64,000 nucleotides of DNA from Segatella albensis DSM 11370 = JCM 12258 (GTDB lineage: Bacteria > Bacteroidota > Bacteroidia > Bacteroidales > Bacteroidaceae): NCBI RefSeq assembly GCF_000426565.1, contig NZ_AUFP01000001.1:1-64000 (forward strand). The letters run 5' to 3'. The position numbers and the translations under genes are program-made. Of this stretch, positions 55,022 through 63,776 are shown in pieces (positions within the stretch are counted from its first letter, which is position 1; each line of letters starts with the position of its first letter). The notes beneath the pieces were generated by a model, which saw only the letters and a list, made by a program, of their open reading frames with translations, searched no databases and was not told the origin of the DNA.

Positions 55022-55143
55022 ACACAATTGTCATTTGGATTGTTCATATTCTTCTCGTGTGATTGGAGTTTCTGAATCAACAATGAGGATTCATCATAGA
55101 CAAAATCGTAGATGTGATTGCAAATAGGAAGGTCTTTCAGCAT
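55018..55143 (-). CDS. 41-residue small protein between the ATPase and membrane genes
   Basis: A short frame MLKDLPICNHIYDFVYDESS ending in NPNDNCV. It starts 11 bases after the sacsin-like gene stop and ends in an ATGA overlap with the membrane-protein gene, so it fits the operon without a gap. It has no membrane segment. Size and coupling suggest a real gene, perhaps a regulator or small partner. Confidence 0.5.
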   Translation of the reverse strand: MLKDLPICNHIYDFVYDESSLLIQKLQSHEKNMNNPNDNCV

Positions 55144-55154
55144 AGAGATAGTTT

Positions 55155-57221
55155 CTACAATTTAAACTTCATCGGCTTATACTCATAATCGGAACACTCC
55201 CAAACCCATTGTACAACTTGTCTAGTCAGATTAAGTCGATTAACAGGATCTTTAATCAAGCTTATTTCGAAGGAATCTTTGTTTTGATATACAAGAGCAA
55301 GGTAGTAGTTGCCTGGTTTATATTGTGCTGCGGCAAATTCGTTGTTTGTCATTCTGAACTTTTGCCCAACATAATCGATTGATTTTACTTCTATATAAAT
55401 ATTTTTTCCGTTTGGGTCACTTCCTTCAAGGTCAAATCCAAGATTTTGCTTACTTACGTCCTTAAGCCTGAATCCGTTTGCATTCAATGCTACCAAGGTG
55501 TTTTCTTCAGCACTTCTCCATTTTTGGATACCGTCATTATTTACGGCTTGCTTAGAAGAAGATTCTGCATCGTTAAACCACTGGGAAACACTTGTGGGAT
55601 TATATGATTCCTTATTACCATAATTATCCTCGTCTTCATCTTCCTCATCATTAAAAGTATAATCATCATCGTCGTCATCAGAGAATTGTACTTCATTTAT
55701 CTTGGATAATCCCATTTTCTTGAGGAACTGGGAAATGTCATTCTCAGAGACGCCACTGTCTAGCAGTAATTGAACGTAGCTCTCATCTATTTCTTCTTCG
55801 TCATCATTTATTTCTTTTAGAGAGCATAATCTTCCATTCGATATAATTAACGGCGTGGTGGTTAAAGAAGAGAACCTGTGATTCATCAAAGCCCCTTTTA
55901 TTCCAGCTGCCATTATTTGAGCATATCCCAACACAGAAATCTCTGCTTTACTAACTTTCTTTAATAATGAATCAACATCTTCAGGCTTATTCCCTAAATA
56001 TTTCAAAAGATCGTTCAATCCTATGACATCACTACATCTTGGAGCAATGAATGATAAATTAGAAGCTTCCATAATTTTGGCGAAATCCTCAGCATTCAAC
56101 CATGAAGGAGCAAGTCTTATGTTTGAGAGTTCCTTACCAAAAGCTTCTTTAATCCTTTTTGCAAATTCTCTTTCAAATGATTGCTTCATCAATTGAATCA
56201 GTTTGAGATCAAAATATGGCATCAATGCATCAACCATATTCCTGTCTTTATTTGCTAAAGCATATTTTAGCAAAGATGCATAGAGCCGAGCAATATTCGA
56301 TATAACATTTATAGTTGTCTCGTCCATGATAAGATGTCTACGAGAAGGATCTGTACTAAAATCGCCATTTACCACAACTCCTAATCCGCAACTATCTTCT
56401 GTTGGGAGAAAAGCATGGATAATAGCCTCGCTCTTGGGAAGTCTATCAACCTTGTCTTTATTCATAGAGAATGCTATACTGCATGTGGAATTTGAACATA
56501 CAAACCAATTAGATATAGCATCAGTTGTTGATACTCTTAAGATGCGCCCTTTTTCGTTTTCTTCAATTACAGCAATATTTGCAGTTACTTTTTTACTTAA
56601 GTGGATCTTAATAACCTGAATACTATTCAAAAATAATAATGTTGTATTAGCAAATGAAGTGTACTCTTCATCTATTTGATTAGCCAATACGCCAGAGAAA
56701 ATGAAGATTGTATTAAACCCTTCATCTTGTATCTCTTTTATTTCTCCAGCTAATTCAATTCTTATGGACTTATCCAATTCGTGTGGAATTCTTATCAAAG
56801 GCACTTTATTAGCCTGTGGAACGATTTGTTTTGACAACTCTTTTGAGAATGTTATCGCAAAGTCGCCACTTATCAGATGTACCTCTTTCGCGAAACTGAC
56901 TACGGATTTAAAGCCAATTCCTCTATAGCCAATTGTTGCTCCTCTTACTTTGTTGGAGGATGCACTACGGCAAAGGCTTTCTAAATCTTTTATATTAAAA
57001 TGACGGCCATTATTGGCAACGAACAAATATTCACCAGAGCGTTTAACATAAAACTTAGTCGCCTTAGCGTCATCTGCATTCTGAAGTAGCTCAATAAAAG
57101 ATCGGCTATTGTAACTTTCAGATACGTATGCTTCCAAGCCTGCTAGATCAGACAAAAGCATAGGAGAACTCTTGGCTTCAGAAATAAGAGATTCTCTCAG
57201 AATAGACATTTCTTTATTCAT
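55155..57221 (-). CDS. Sacsin-like GHKL ATPase with DUF3883 nuclease-like C-terminus
   Basis: A 688-residue protein. Residues about 30-170 hold an HSP90/sacsin-type ATP site: FIELLQNADDAKATKF with the N/D motif, VANNGRHF, and GATIGYRGIGFKSVVSF. The middle is helical, with an acidic low-complexity stretch (about 515-540). From about residue 570 a DUF3883 domain ends in DLEGSDPNGKNIYIEVKSID, a PD-(D/E)xK-like DxxG...ExK pattern. Such fusions occur in phage-defence islands. It overlaps the upstream beta-sandwich gene by 4 bases. Confidence 0.82.
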   Translation of the reverse strand: MNKEMSILRESLISEAKSSPMLLSDLAGLEAYVSESYNSRSFIELLQNADDAKATKFYVKRSGEYLFVANNGRHFNIKDLESLCRSASSNKVRGATIGYRGIGFKSVVSFAKEVHLISGDFAITFSKELSKQIVPQANKVPLIRIPHELDKSIRIELAGEIKEIQDEGFNTIFIFSGVLANQIDEEYTSFANTTLLFLNSIQVIKIHLSKKVTANIAVIEENEKGRILRVSTTDAISNWFVCSNSTCSIAFSMNKDKVDRLPKSEAIIHAFLPTEDSCGLGVVVNGDFSTDPSRRHLIMDETTINVISNIARLYASLLKYALANKDRNMVDALMPYFDLKLIQLMKQSFEREFAKRIKEAFGKELSNIRLAPSWLNAEDFAKIMEASNLSFIAPRCSDVIGLNDLLKYLGNKPEDVDSLLKKVSKAEISVLGYAQIMAAGIKGALMNHRFSSLTTTPLIISNGRLCSLKEINDDEEEIDESYVQLLLDSGVSENDISQFLKKMGLSKINEVQFSDDDDDDYTFNDEEDEDEDNYGNKESYNPTSVSQWFNDAESSSKQAVNNDGIQKWRSAEENTLVALNANGFRLKDVSKQNLGFDLEGSDPNGKNIYIEVKSIDYVGQKFRMTNNEFAAAQYKPGNYYLALVYQNKDSFEISLIKDPVNRLNLTRQVVQWVWECSDYEYKPMKFKL

Positions 57222-57931
57222 CGTGTAGGATAAAATCTAATTTTACTAATTTCGTCGACAGGAATGTCAAGCCTTATAGTCCCAAAATTAAAGACATCAA
57301 ATCCTTTAAAATCTCCGTCATATTTGCTAATACTTGTTTGATAAATTATAGAGTTATCAGAATCATATATAGCAACTTCTACATTGAAGCCCTTTTGGGG
57401 AACTTCACCATTTAAGGCAAGAACTTCACAGAACAATTTCAGAGAGTTTTCATCTTCTACCTTGACTGAAAAATTCTGAAGGGTTATACCAAATTGCTCC
57501 TCGATTGCTTCAAAGTGCTCGATTTTGCTCTTTATATTCCTATTGTATGTACTTCTTTCTTTAGATTCTGCTATCCACCATTGACCATGTTCTCTAATTA
57601 GCAATAAAGAAGCAATTGTTCCTTCATTTATATCCAATTCAATACGGTCTTTATCATGTAAACTTTTTAATTCTTTATAATCCATAGCTACGTTTACAAA
57701 AGACTGGGGTTGAAGAAATCTTCCACTTCCCAACATATCTATATTACCATAGGTATCTAGCAACCCTTCCTCTACTGATACATAGCGAGCTTCCAATTGA
57801 ACCTTTTTTTTCTTGTCATTGTGATTAGTTACTTTAATAATTATACTATAGTAACTATCACTTTTAATATAACCATCATTGATTATCTCTAAGGAAATTC
57901 CATTAAATAATTTGTCTTTTAACAGTTCCAT
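57218..57931 (-). CDS. Beta-rich protein of unknown function
   Basis: A 237-residue soluble protein that appears to hold two immunoglobulin-like beta-sandwiches (LEIINDGYIKSDSYYSIIIKVTN at the start and VEVAIYDSDNSIIYQTSIS near the end) joined by a helical linker. No catalytic motif is seen. It starts 10 bases after the 274-residue gene and overlaps the sacsin-like gene by 4 bases, so it may be a binding partner of the ATPase. Confidence 0.7.
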   Translation of the reverse strand: MELLKDKLFNGISLEIINDGYIKSDSYYSIIIKVTNHNDKKKKVQLEARYVSVEEGLLDTYGNIDMLGSGRFLQPQSFVNVAMDYKELKSLHDKDRIELDINEGTIASLLLIREHGQWWIAESKERSTYNRNIKSKIEHFEAIEEQFGITLQNFSVKVEDENSLKLFCEVLALNGEVPQKGFNVEVAIYDSDNSIIYQTSISKYDGDFKGFDVFNFGTIRLDIPVDEISKIRFYPTR

Positions 57932-57941
57932 ATTAATTGCT

Positions 57942-58766
57942 TTATTTATTACTATTTGTTGCTAACTCAAAAAAACGATCCAATTCATTGCGACTTAATT
58001 TTGTGCTTAGAGACTCTAAAAGCTCACCATTACAAATATATTTAGAGAATAATCTATATATACAGTTTATCTGCAATCCTAATAGCATATCTCTAACTTC
58101 TAACAGAAAAGGAACATTTTGAATAGAAGCAACAGTTCCTAGACTAGACAAACTCAATCCATGCGCAAATTGAGATATGTACATAAAATATGCTACGATG
58201 TTAGGTGTAATTCCAAATGTCTTATATAAATCCTGATAAGAATATTTTCCAGTATTCGAAAAATCCTTAAATTTCCAATTTCCTTTACTTAATAGCTTAT
58301 CAACATATAAATGCTGTATTTCATAAATAGACAGCTTCATGATTTGTTCTTTAGTGTGCTGCACTTCTCGTTTACATCTTTCCCTTTCTTCAATTATTAA
58401 AACATTACTTTTCATTGAATCCGTAATCTTGAGATATGTCAGCGAGCCATCCAATAAGAATAAATAATGCCTCAGTAACCTCATCTCTCCATCGTGATCA
58501 ACGTAAATGAATTTTGTGATAGCCAAATTGTCTACTATCATTCTTAAAATAGTATTTGATGTGATGTAATCTTTATCCTCCAATAGTACTTTACTAAAAG
58601 TCCGAAAAATCTGCAACATCAGTGATAAACGCTGCACTAGATAACCCTGCCAATCCTCAATAGAACTAGAAGAGAATCTTACTTTTAACAGATTTATCAT
58701 CTCTGTTGCAAATACCATCATTGTTTTAAACGACATGTCTGTTGATTTCTCTTCCATATTTATCAT
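57942..58766 (-). CDS. Helical protein, possibly DUF5677-like
   Basis: A 274-residue helix-rich protein. IVDNLAITKFIYVDHD and YFMYISQFAHGLSLSSLG resemble the two helix blocks of DUF5677/HEPN-like proteins, where a Tyr/Ser-x-x-x-His element is typical. The family call is uncertain. It overlaps the FtsK-like gene by 4 bases, implying equal production. Confidence 0.6.
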   Translation of the reverse strand: MINMEEKSTDMSFKTMMVFATEMINLLKVRFSSSSIEDWQGYLVQRLSLMLQIFRTFSKVLLEDKDYITSNTILRMIVDNLAITKFIYVDHDGEMRLLRHYLFLLDGSLTYLKITDSMKSNVLIIEERERCKREVQHTKEQIMKLSIYEIQHLYVDKLLSKGNWKFKDFSNTGKYSYQDLYKTFGITPNIVAYFMYISQFAHGLSLSSLGTVASIQNVPFLLEVRDMLLGLQINCIYRLFSKYICNGELLESLSTKLSRNELDRFFELATNSNK

Positions 58767-61291
58767 CTTAGAGCATTAAAAAGGTTCTTAAGACTCACTT
58801 CGTCTTGGATAAAAACTTCACGAGGCTTGCTGCCATAAGCTTCACCGACAACACCAGCCTTTTCCAACTGGTCCATTAATCTGCCTGCTCGATTATAGCC
58901 AATTGCGAACTTTCTTTGGATCAGACTAGTTGAACCACTCTGTTCACGAACTATTAGACGGGCTGCATCTTCAAACAACGGATCTAAATTAGTCATATCA
59001 ACATCGTTTAACTCGTTGTATTCTTTTTCATCAAAATATGGATTAGGCAATTCAAATGGCCTTTTGTAGCCTTGTTGGTCGGAGATGAACTGGCAGATAA
59101 GCTCCGTCTCTGGTGTGTCTATAAATGCACATTGTACACGAACAGGTTCGCCTCCATTTGTGTAAAGCATATCGCCATTACCAAAAAGCCTTTCTGCTCC
59201 ATTTCGGTCGATAATCACCCTTGAGTCAACACTCTCAGGTACTCTAAATGAAATGCGTGTCTGAAAATTTGACTTTATGTTTCCTGTGATAATGTCATTT
59301 GTAGGAAACTTTGTTGAAATAATGACATGAATACCAACAGCGCGAGCCAATTGCGCTAAACGAACTAAAGGAAGCTCAAATTCTTTCCCTTTTTCAGAAA
59401 TAAAGTTAGCATATTCATCAATTATCACCACAATATAGGGCAGGAACTTATGTCCGATAGCTGGATTCAACTGACGCTCTATGAACTTTTTGTTATACTC
59501 TTTTATATTGCGGACAAACGCCATCTTCAACAAATCATAACGGATATTCATTTCTTTGCAAAGACTATTCAATGTGTCAACTGCCTGATTGCTATTAATT
59601 ACAACAGAAGGTTCATCGTATAATGCTGCGAGATAATGCCTTTCAATGATGCTATATACCCCAAGTTCTATCACACAAGGATCCATTAAAACTAACTTTA
59701 ATTCTGCAGGATGTTTCTTATACAACAAAGAAGTTAGGATAGTATTGATGGCAACTGACTTACCTTGACCTGTTGAGCCTGCAATTAGAACATGAGGGGC
59801 TTTCGTAAGGTCAAATATAAAGACCTCGTTGGTAATAGTCTTTCCTAAAGCACAAGGTAATTCCATTGTTGACTCCTGGAATTTCTTAGAATTAAAGATA
59901 CTATCAATCGATGTGATAGAAGGCCTCATATTAGGAACTTCGATACCTACAGTGCCTTTGCCAGGAAAGGAAATAATGCGAATGCCTTGAGCGCCAAGCC
60001 ACAGAGCCAAATCATCTTCTAATCCTCGTACTTTATTGATACTGATACCTGGAGCAGGGGTTATCTCATATAAAGTAAATCTTGGCCCTACTGTTGCTTT
60101 AATTGACGATATTTCAATCCCAAAATTTCGTAAGACTTCAACAATACGATTTTTATTGGCAGTTTGCTCTTCCATATCAATATGTGGTAATCCATCGTCA
60201 TCATACTTTTTGAGCAAATCAAGAGTTGGATAATGGTAGTTTTCTAAATCTCTTTTTGGATCGTAAGGCTCTAATTCTTCCAGACAAATAACGCCATCCT
60301 CTTTGTCAGGGCTATCTGTTGCAGGAGGGATGTTGGCATTAGGATAATCTTTGCTCACCACATTTCTTATGTTTTTTTCCTGCGAACAAGATTCTGCTTT
60401 ACTTCCTTCTTGTGGAGTCTCTATATCGACTGTTTCGTAAATAGCGTTCAGATTTGATTCCTTAATTAATTCGTCGTTTGTTGTTTTATATCCCTCATTG
60501 GTTGGTGTGACTGATAACGGGTTACTTTTTTTCTTGTCTTTCAGTAATAATGCGTCATTTAGAGGTGCAATAAAATCTTTCTCTTTTTTTAATGCTGATA
60601 TCCAGAGAAAAATAATTATAAGTGTAATTAAGATAGAAATGATGCCACCTTCCCATATCTTTTCATATCCAAGGAATATCCGAACAAACGCCCCACTCAT
60701 AGAAAGGAAAGGAAACAAATTGAGCAGGATTATAATAACGCACAAGGAACATCTAATCTTATGTCCTATTATTTCCTTTTTGATATAGTGCTTTGAGACT
60801 TTTTTGATGGATTTAATAGTGTATGAAGACGTATCTTCTTTGACAGACATATTTAGTATAATTGCTAGCCCCCAAATTGCTTGAAAAACAGCATTGATAA
60901 GACAGCAATAAATCATATCTAAATTATTAAGATACCATACAAATGCTGCAATCGAGAAAACCAATGAAAAAAAATAAAAGACATAATGTAATGGATTATA
61001 CGCTAATATAGAAGTCGTTTTATCGTATTTCCTATTGATATGTACATTCTGTGACTTTTCATTGTCGAGGGAATTAAAAGATTGAGTCGAATGTCTTGCT
61101 ATACTATCTTCTTGCACTTTATCTCTTCTATACAATCCTGTTCCTGGAAAACCAGTATTGACATAGGTCCCTTTCGGGCCAAATGTAACACTTGCTCCTT
61201 TTATACCAACATTGGTGCTTATCCCACTTTTGCTGATATTAATATGAATACCAGGCAATATTTTTATTCTTTTCCTATACCTCCAACCCAT
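58763..61291 (-). CDS. FtsK-type DNA translocase with DUF4236 head
   Basis: An 842-residue protein with three parts. Residues 1-60 are a DUF4236 domain (GWRYRKRIKILPGIHINISK, GKGTYVNTGFPGTGLY-like). Four or so membrane helices follow (about 95-250). The rest is a complete FtsK motor: Walker A GSTGQGKS (505-512), Walker B IVVIIDEYANF and a C-terminal winged-helix gamma-like domain (SGSTSLIQRKFAIGYNRAGRLMDQLEKAG). Chromosomal FtsK has a different N-terminus, so this is a specialised copy. It leads the operon after the XRE gene and may pump DNA or assemble at the membrane. Confidence 0.88.
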   Translation of the reverse strand: MGWRYRKRIKILPGIHINISKSGISTNVGIKGASVTFGPKGTYVNTGFPGTGLYRRDKVQEDSIARHSTQSFNSLDNEKSQNVHINRKYDKTTSILAYNPLHYVFYFFSLVFSIAAFVWYLNNLDMIYCCLINAVFQAIWGLAIILNMSVKEDTSSYTIKSIKKVSKHYIKKEIIGHKIRCSLCVIIILLNLFPFLSMSGAFVRIFLGYEKIWEGGIISILITLIIIFLWISALKKEKDFIAPLNDALLLKDKKKSNPLSVTPTNEGYKTTNDELIKESNLNAIYETVDIETPQEGSKAESCSQEKNIRNVVSKDYPNANIPPATDSPDKEDGVICLEELEPYDPKRDLENYHYPTLDLLKKYDDDGLPHIDMEEQTANKNRIVEVLRNFGIEISSIKATVGPRFTLYEITPAPGISINKVRGLEDDLALWLGAQGIRIISFPGKGTVGIEVPNMRPSITSIDSIFNSKKFQESTMELPCALGKTITNEVFIFDLTKAPHVLIAGSTGQGKSVAINTILTSLLYKKHPAELKLVLMDPCVIELGVYSIIERHYLAALYDEPSVVINSNQAVDTLNSLCKEMNIRYDLLKMAFVRNIKEYNKKFIERQLNPAIGHKFLPYIVVIIDEYANFISEKGKEFELPLVRLAQLARAVGIHVIISTKFPTNDIITGNIKSNFQTRISFRVPESVDSRVIIDRNGAERLFGNGDMLYTNGGEPVRVQCAFIDTPETELICQFISDQQGYKRPFELPNPYFDEKEYNELNDVDMTNLDPLFEDAARLIVREQSGSTSLIQRKFAIGYNRAGRLMDQLEKAGVVGEAYGSKPREVFIQDEVSLKNLFNALR

Positions 61292-61308
61292 AATCCAATA
61301 TCTTTGTT

Positions 61309-61539
61309 CTAGCTTTTACTTACAGATTCCATGAATTTTTTGTTGTATAATTCCTCTACACCAACTTCCAATAGTTTTGAGATTTTTGCTAAAGTTTCAA
61401 TGTCTGGCTGTGAAGAGTTGGTGCACCATTTGGAAACTGTAGATGGACTCACGCCCAGTTCTTCAGAAAGCCACTTGCTGGTTTTCTTCTGTTCTACCAG
61501 TACTAATTTCAGGCGATTTACGTCTTGCATACATTTCAA
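61309..61539 (-). CDS. XRE-family helix-turn-helix regulator
   Basis: A 76-residue Cro/CI-type DNA-binding protein: KKTSKWLSEELGVSPSTVSKWCTNSSQPDIETLAKISKLLEV is the full helix-turn-helix. It is the first gene of the island operon, 17 bases before the FtsK-like gene, and its own promoter lies just upstream, so autorepression of the whole operon is likely. A second ATG at 61530 could also be used. Confidence 0.88.
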   Translation of the reverse strand: MKCMQDVNRLKLVLVEQKKTSKWLSEELGVSPSTVSKWCTNSSQPDIETLAKISKLLEVGVEELYNKKFMESVSKS

Positions 61540-61555
61540 ATTTTTAGTTTGGATG

Positions 61556-61586
61556 TAAAGTTAGTGAAAACTATTCATCCTACAAA
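61556..61586 (-). promoter_or_regulatory. Promoter of the island operon
   Basis: Minus strand TTTG (61586-61583), 19 bases, TAACTTTA (61563-61556), one base from TAnnTTTG. The XRE ATG at 61539 is 16 bases downstream. No other good promoter was seen inside the ten-gene run. Confidence 0.55.
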
Positions 61587-61644
61587 GAAAAAAGTTCTTT
61601 TTTTAGAGTTTTTCATGAACATATGCCACAATAGCTGTTGCCTA

Positions 61645-61809
61645 TTATTTCCTTTTGCTTGACATACTGCAAAGAGTTTCCGTTGAAGGGTGTAGCCTAA
61701 TACGCACTTTTCTGTGGAGTGCCACACAAAAATGCTTGTCTGCTTTCTGATTGAGCAAGCTCGGCAGACTCTTGTTCACATAGAACAGAATGTTAAAAGT
61801 ACTTCTCAT
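61645..61809 (-). pseudogene. Tyrosine integrase N-terminal remnant
   Basis: A 54-residue frame whose start MRSTFNILFYVNKS is like the first residues of Bacteroidetes tyrosine recombinases (arm-binding domain). A normal ribosome site and TAGTTTTG -7 element (61845-61838) precede it. After about 14 residues the match is lost and the frame stops. It points to a mobile origin of the island. The resemblance is short, so confidence is limited. Confidence 0.45.
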
Positions 61810-61972
61810 GTTTCTTACTCTTTTTTAATTTTGACTGCAAAACTACTATTTTTTTAGGCATCCATCGCCATGCAAAATATAGCAGTTTGCGGAATAAGAA
61901 ACGGGCGGTGAAAGGTGCGTCATTTCACCTCAATTCGCGTTGCCTATTAAGCCTTCTCAGAGGCCTAATTTT

Positions 61973-61991
61973 GGGTTACGAATTAGAAACC
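61973..61991. repeat. Island-flanking repeat B, right copy
   Basis: GGGTTACGAATTAGAAACC, 18 of 19 identical to 51804-51822, same orientation. Confidence 0.55.
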
Positions 61992-62097
61992 TAACTCCTT
62001 CACCAATCCTCCCCAATTTGTTATCGCACTCTAATTGGGTTGCCTCGTTCTTCCCCATATTGCCTTTATTTCAGGCCGAATTGCGTTAATCTTCCAA

Positions 62098-62134
62098 AAA
62101 CCGTTGTTCTTTACAACCTTTTTTCGTAACTTTG
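62098..62134. repeat. Island-flanking repeat A, right copy, containing the rluA-type promoter
   Basis: 33 of 37 identical to 51710-51746. It ends in TAACTTTG (62127-62134), a TAnnTTTG -7 element directly before the start codon of the pseudouridine synthase gene; the left copy has no such gene next to it. Confidence 0.65.
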
Positions 62135-62135
62135 C

Positions 62136-63776
62136 ATGATGATGCATCTCACAAACTCTCATATTCCTGCTCCAAGACGATTCAACAATCCGTTTTATTA
62201 TGAGCCTCATCCTCTCTGTCTATTGGCTGTAGAGGAGGTCAAGAAACTGTTACCCAAACATCCGAAAGAGGGCAAAATGTTTGGGGTTCTCGTTGTGCGC
62301 AATGCTGAAAACGAGATTGGGTATCTCGCTGCGTATAGCGGACAAATCGTGGATACGGAATATCGATATCTTGATGATCACGAATTCGTCCCTGCCGTCT
62401 ATGACTATCTGCAACCGGATGGATACTTCAAGACGAACGAGACTAAAATTTCTGCCATTAACCATGAGATAGAGTTGATGGAGAATAGTGATGAATATAA
62501 AAGGGTGTATGAGGAATATGAGACGTTGAAAAGGGAGGCTGTCTCGGCAATCGCTCTGAAACAGGAGATGATGAAGAGGGCTAAGAGGGTGCGTGATCAG
62601 AAACGCGAAATGGGAACCTTATCGACAGAAGAACTGCAAGATATGATTCGGGAGAGTCAGTTTATGAAGGCTGAGGTGCATCGCGTCAAACAGAAGTATG
62701 CAGTCATCCTTGAGAATGCTAAAATGAAGATCGACAGCATACGTATGCATATCTTCAACTTGAAACAGGAACGGAAACTCAAAAGTGACCATCTGCAGAA
62801 CTGGCTCTTCGCTCAATTTAATATGAGGAATGGGCGGGGTGAGGAGAAAAATCTTATCGACATCTTCAGAGAATACTATATGAACCGTGCCTTCCCGGGG
62901 ATTCCTCCTTCGGGAGCCGGGGAATGCTGTGAACCAAAGATGCTACAATATGCTTATTCTCATCATCTGCATCCGCTATGTATGGCAATGTTCTGGTGGG
63001 GACCTTCACCTAAAACTGAGATTCGACAGCATGAACATTTCTACCCTGCTTGCAATGGTAAGTGTAAACCAATTCTCTCTTGGATGTTACAGGGGTTGGA
63101 GGTGGAGAAGAATCCTTTGGAGGAAGATGTGCATCTGAATCTTAACATCTTATACGAGGATGATGATATCATCGTGGTAAACAAACCTGCCGGTATGTTG
63201 TCGGTTCCGGGAAATAGCGACCGGGAGAGTGTCTATTCGATCATCAAGGATAAATATCCTGATATTGAGGGACCGATGATCGTTCATCGTCTCGACATGG
63301 CAACAAGTGGATTACTGGTGTTGGCAAGGAACTCGCATAGCTATGCCAACCTACAGGAGCAATTCCGTACGCATAGTATATATAAGAGGTATATCGCAAT
63401 ACTTTCCGCAAAGTCAAATACGGAGGAAGATAATGATATGGTCTTGAAGGGGTCTATATCATTGCCTCTATCACCGGATGTCGATGACCGACCTCGACAG
63501 AAGGTTGACTTTGAAAACGGTAAGACTGCTATCACAGAATATCATGTGCTTTCGAAAGATAAGGAACAGATCAGGGTGTCGCTGGTTCCACACACCGGTA
63601 GAACTCATCAGCTTAGGGTACACTGCGCCTATCCTCAGGGACTCAACCATTCGATAAAAGGCGATGAACTCTATGGTGAAAGAGCCGACCGCCTGTATTT
63701 GCATGCTACTTATCTACGATTCACGCACCCTACAACGGGCAAGCGCATTCATTTCGAGAAAAGTCCTGATTTCTAA
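62136..63776 (+). CDS. RluA-family pseudouridine synthase with long N-terminal extension
   Basis: A protein of 546 residues, far longer than a normal RluA (about 220-320). The C-terminal ~220 residues are the synthase: NKPAGMLSVPG and HRLDMATSGLLVLAR with catalytic Asp387, then VSLVPHTGRTHQLRVHCA. The first ~320 residues carry FGVLVVRNAENEIGYLAAYSG, a long charged coiled coil (about 110-230) and Cys/His-containing segments (GAGECCEPKMLQYAYSHHLHP, HFYPACNGKCKPIL). This long form occurs in Bacteroidetes. Three ATG codons in a row (62136, 62139, 62142) precede HLTNSHIPAPRRF; the transcript may start among them. Confidence 0.9.
   Translation: MMMHLTNSHIPAPRRFNNPFYYEPHPLCLLAVEEVKKLLPKHPKEGKMFGVLVVRNAENEIGYLAAYSGQIVDTEYRYLDDHEFVPAVYDYLQPDGYFKTNETKISAINHEIELMENSDEYKRVYEEYETLKREAVSAIALKQEMMKRAKRVRDQKREMGTLSTEELQDMIRESQFMKAEVHRVKQKYAVILENAKMKIDSIRMHIFNLKQERKLKSDHLQNWLFAQFNMRNGRGEEKNLIDIFREYYMNRAFPGIPPSGAGECCEPKMLQYAYSHHLHPLCMAMFWWGPSPKTEIRQHEHFYPACNGKCKPILSWMLQGLEVEKNPLEEDVHLNLNILYEDDDIIVVNKPAGMLSVPGNSDRESVYSIIKDKYPDIEGPMIVHRLDMATSGLLVLARNSHSYANLQEQFRTHSIYKRYIAILSAKSNTEEDNDMVLKGSISLPLSPDVDDRPRQKVDFENGKTAITEYHVLSKDKEQIRVSLVPHTGRTHQLRVHCAYPQGLNHSIKGDELYGERADRLYLHATYLRFTHPTTGKRIHFEKSPDF

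Larger units (their letters stand above)
61540..62135. other. Right border region of the accessory island
   Basis: Apart from the operon promoter and the integrase remnant, no gene is seen. The stretch 61860-62135 holds repeat B (61973-61991), a TCCTCCCCAATT element also seen near the left repeat, and repeat A (62098-62134). Confidence 0.5.
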
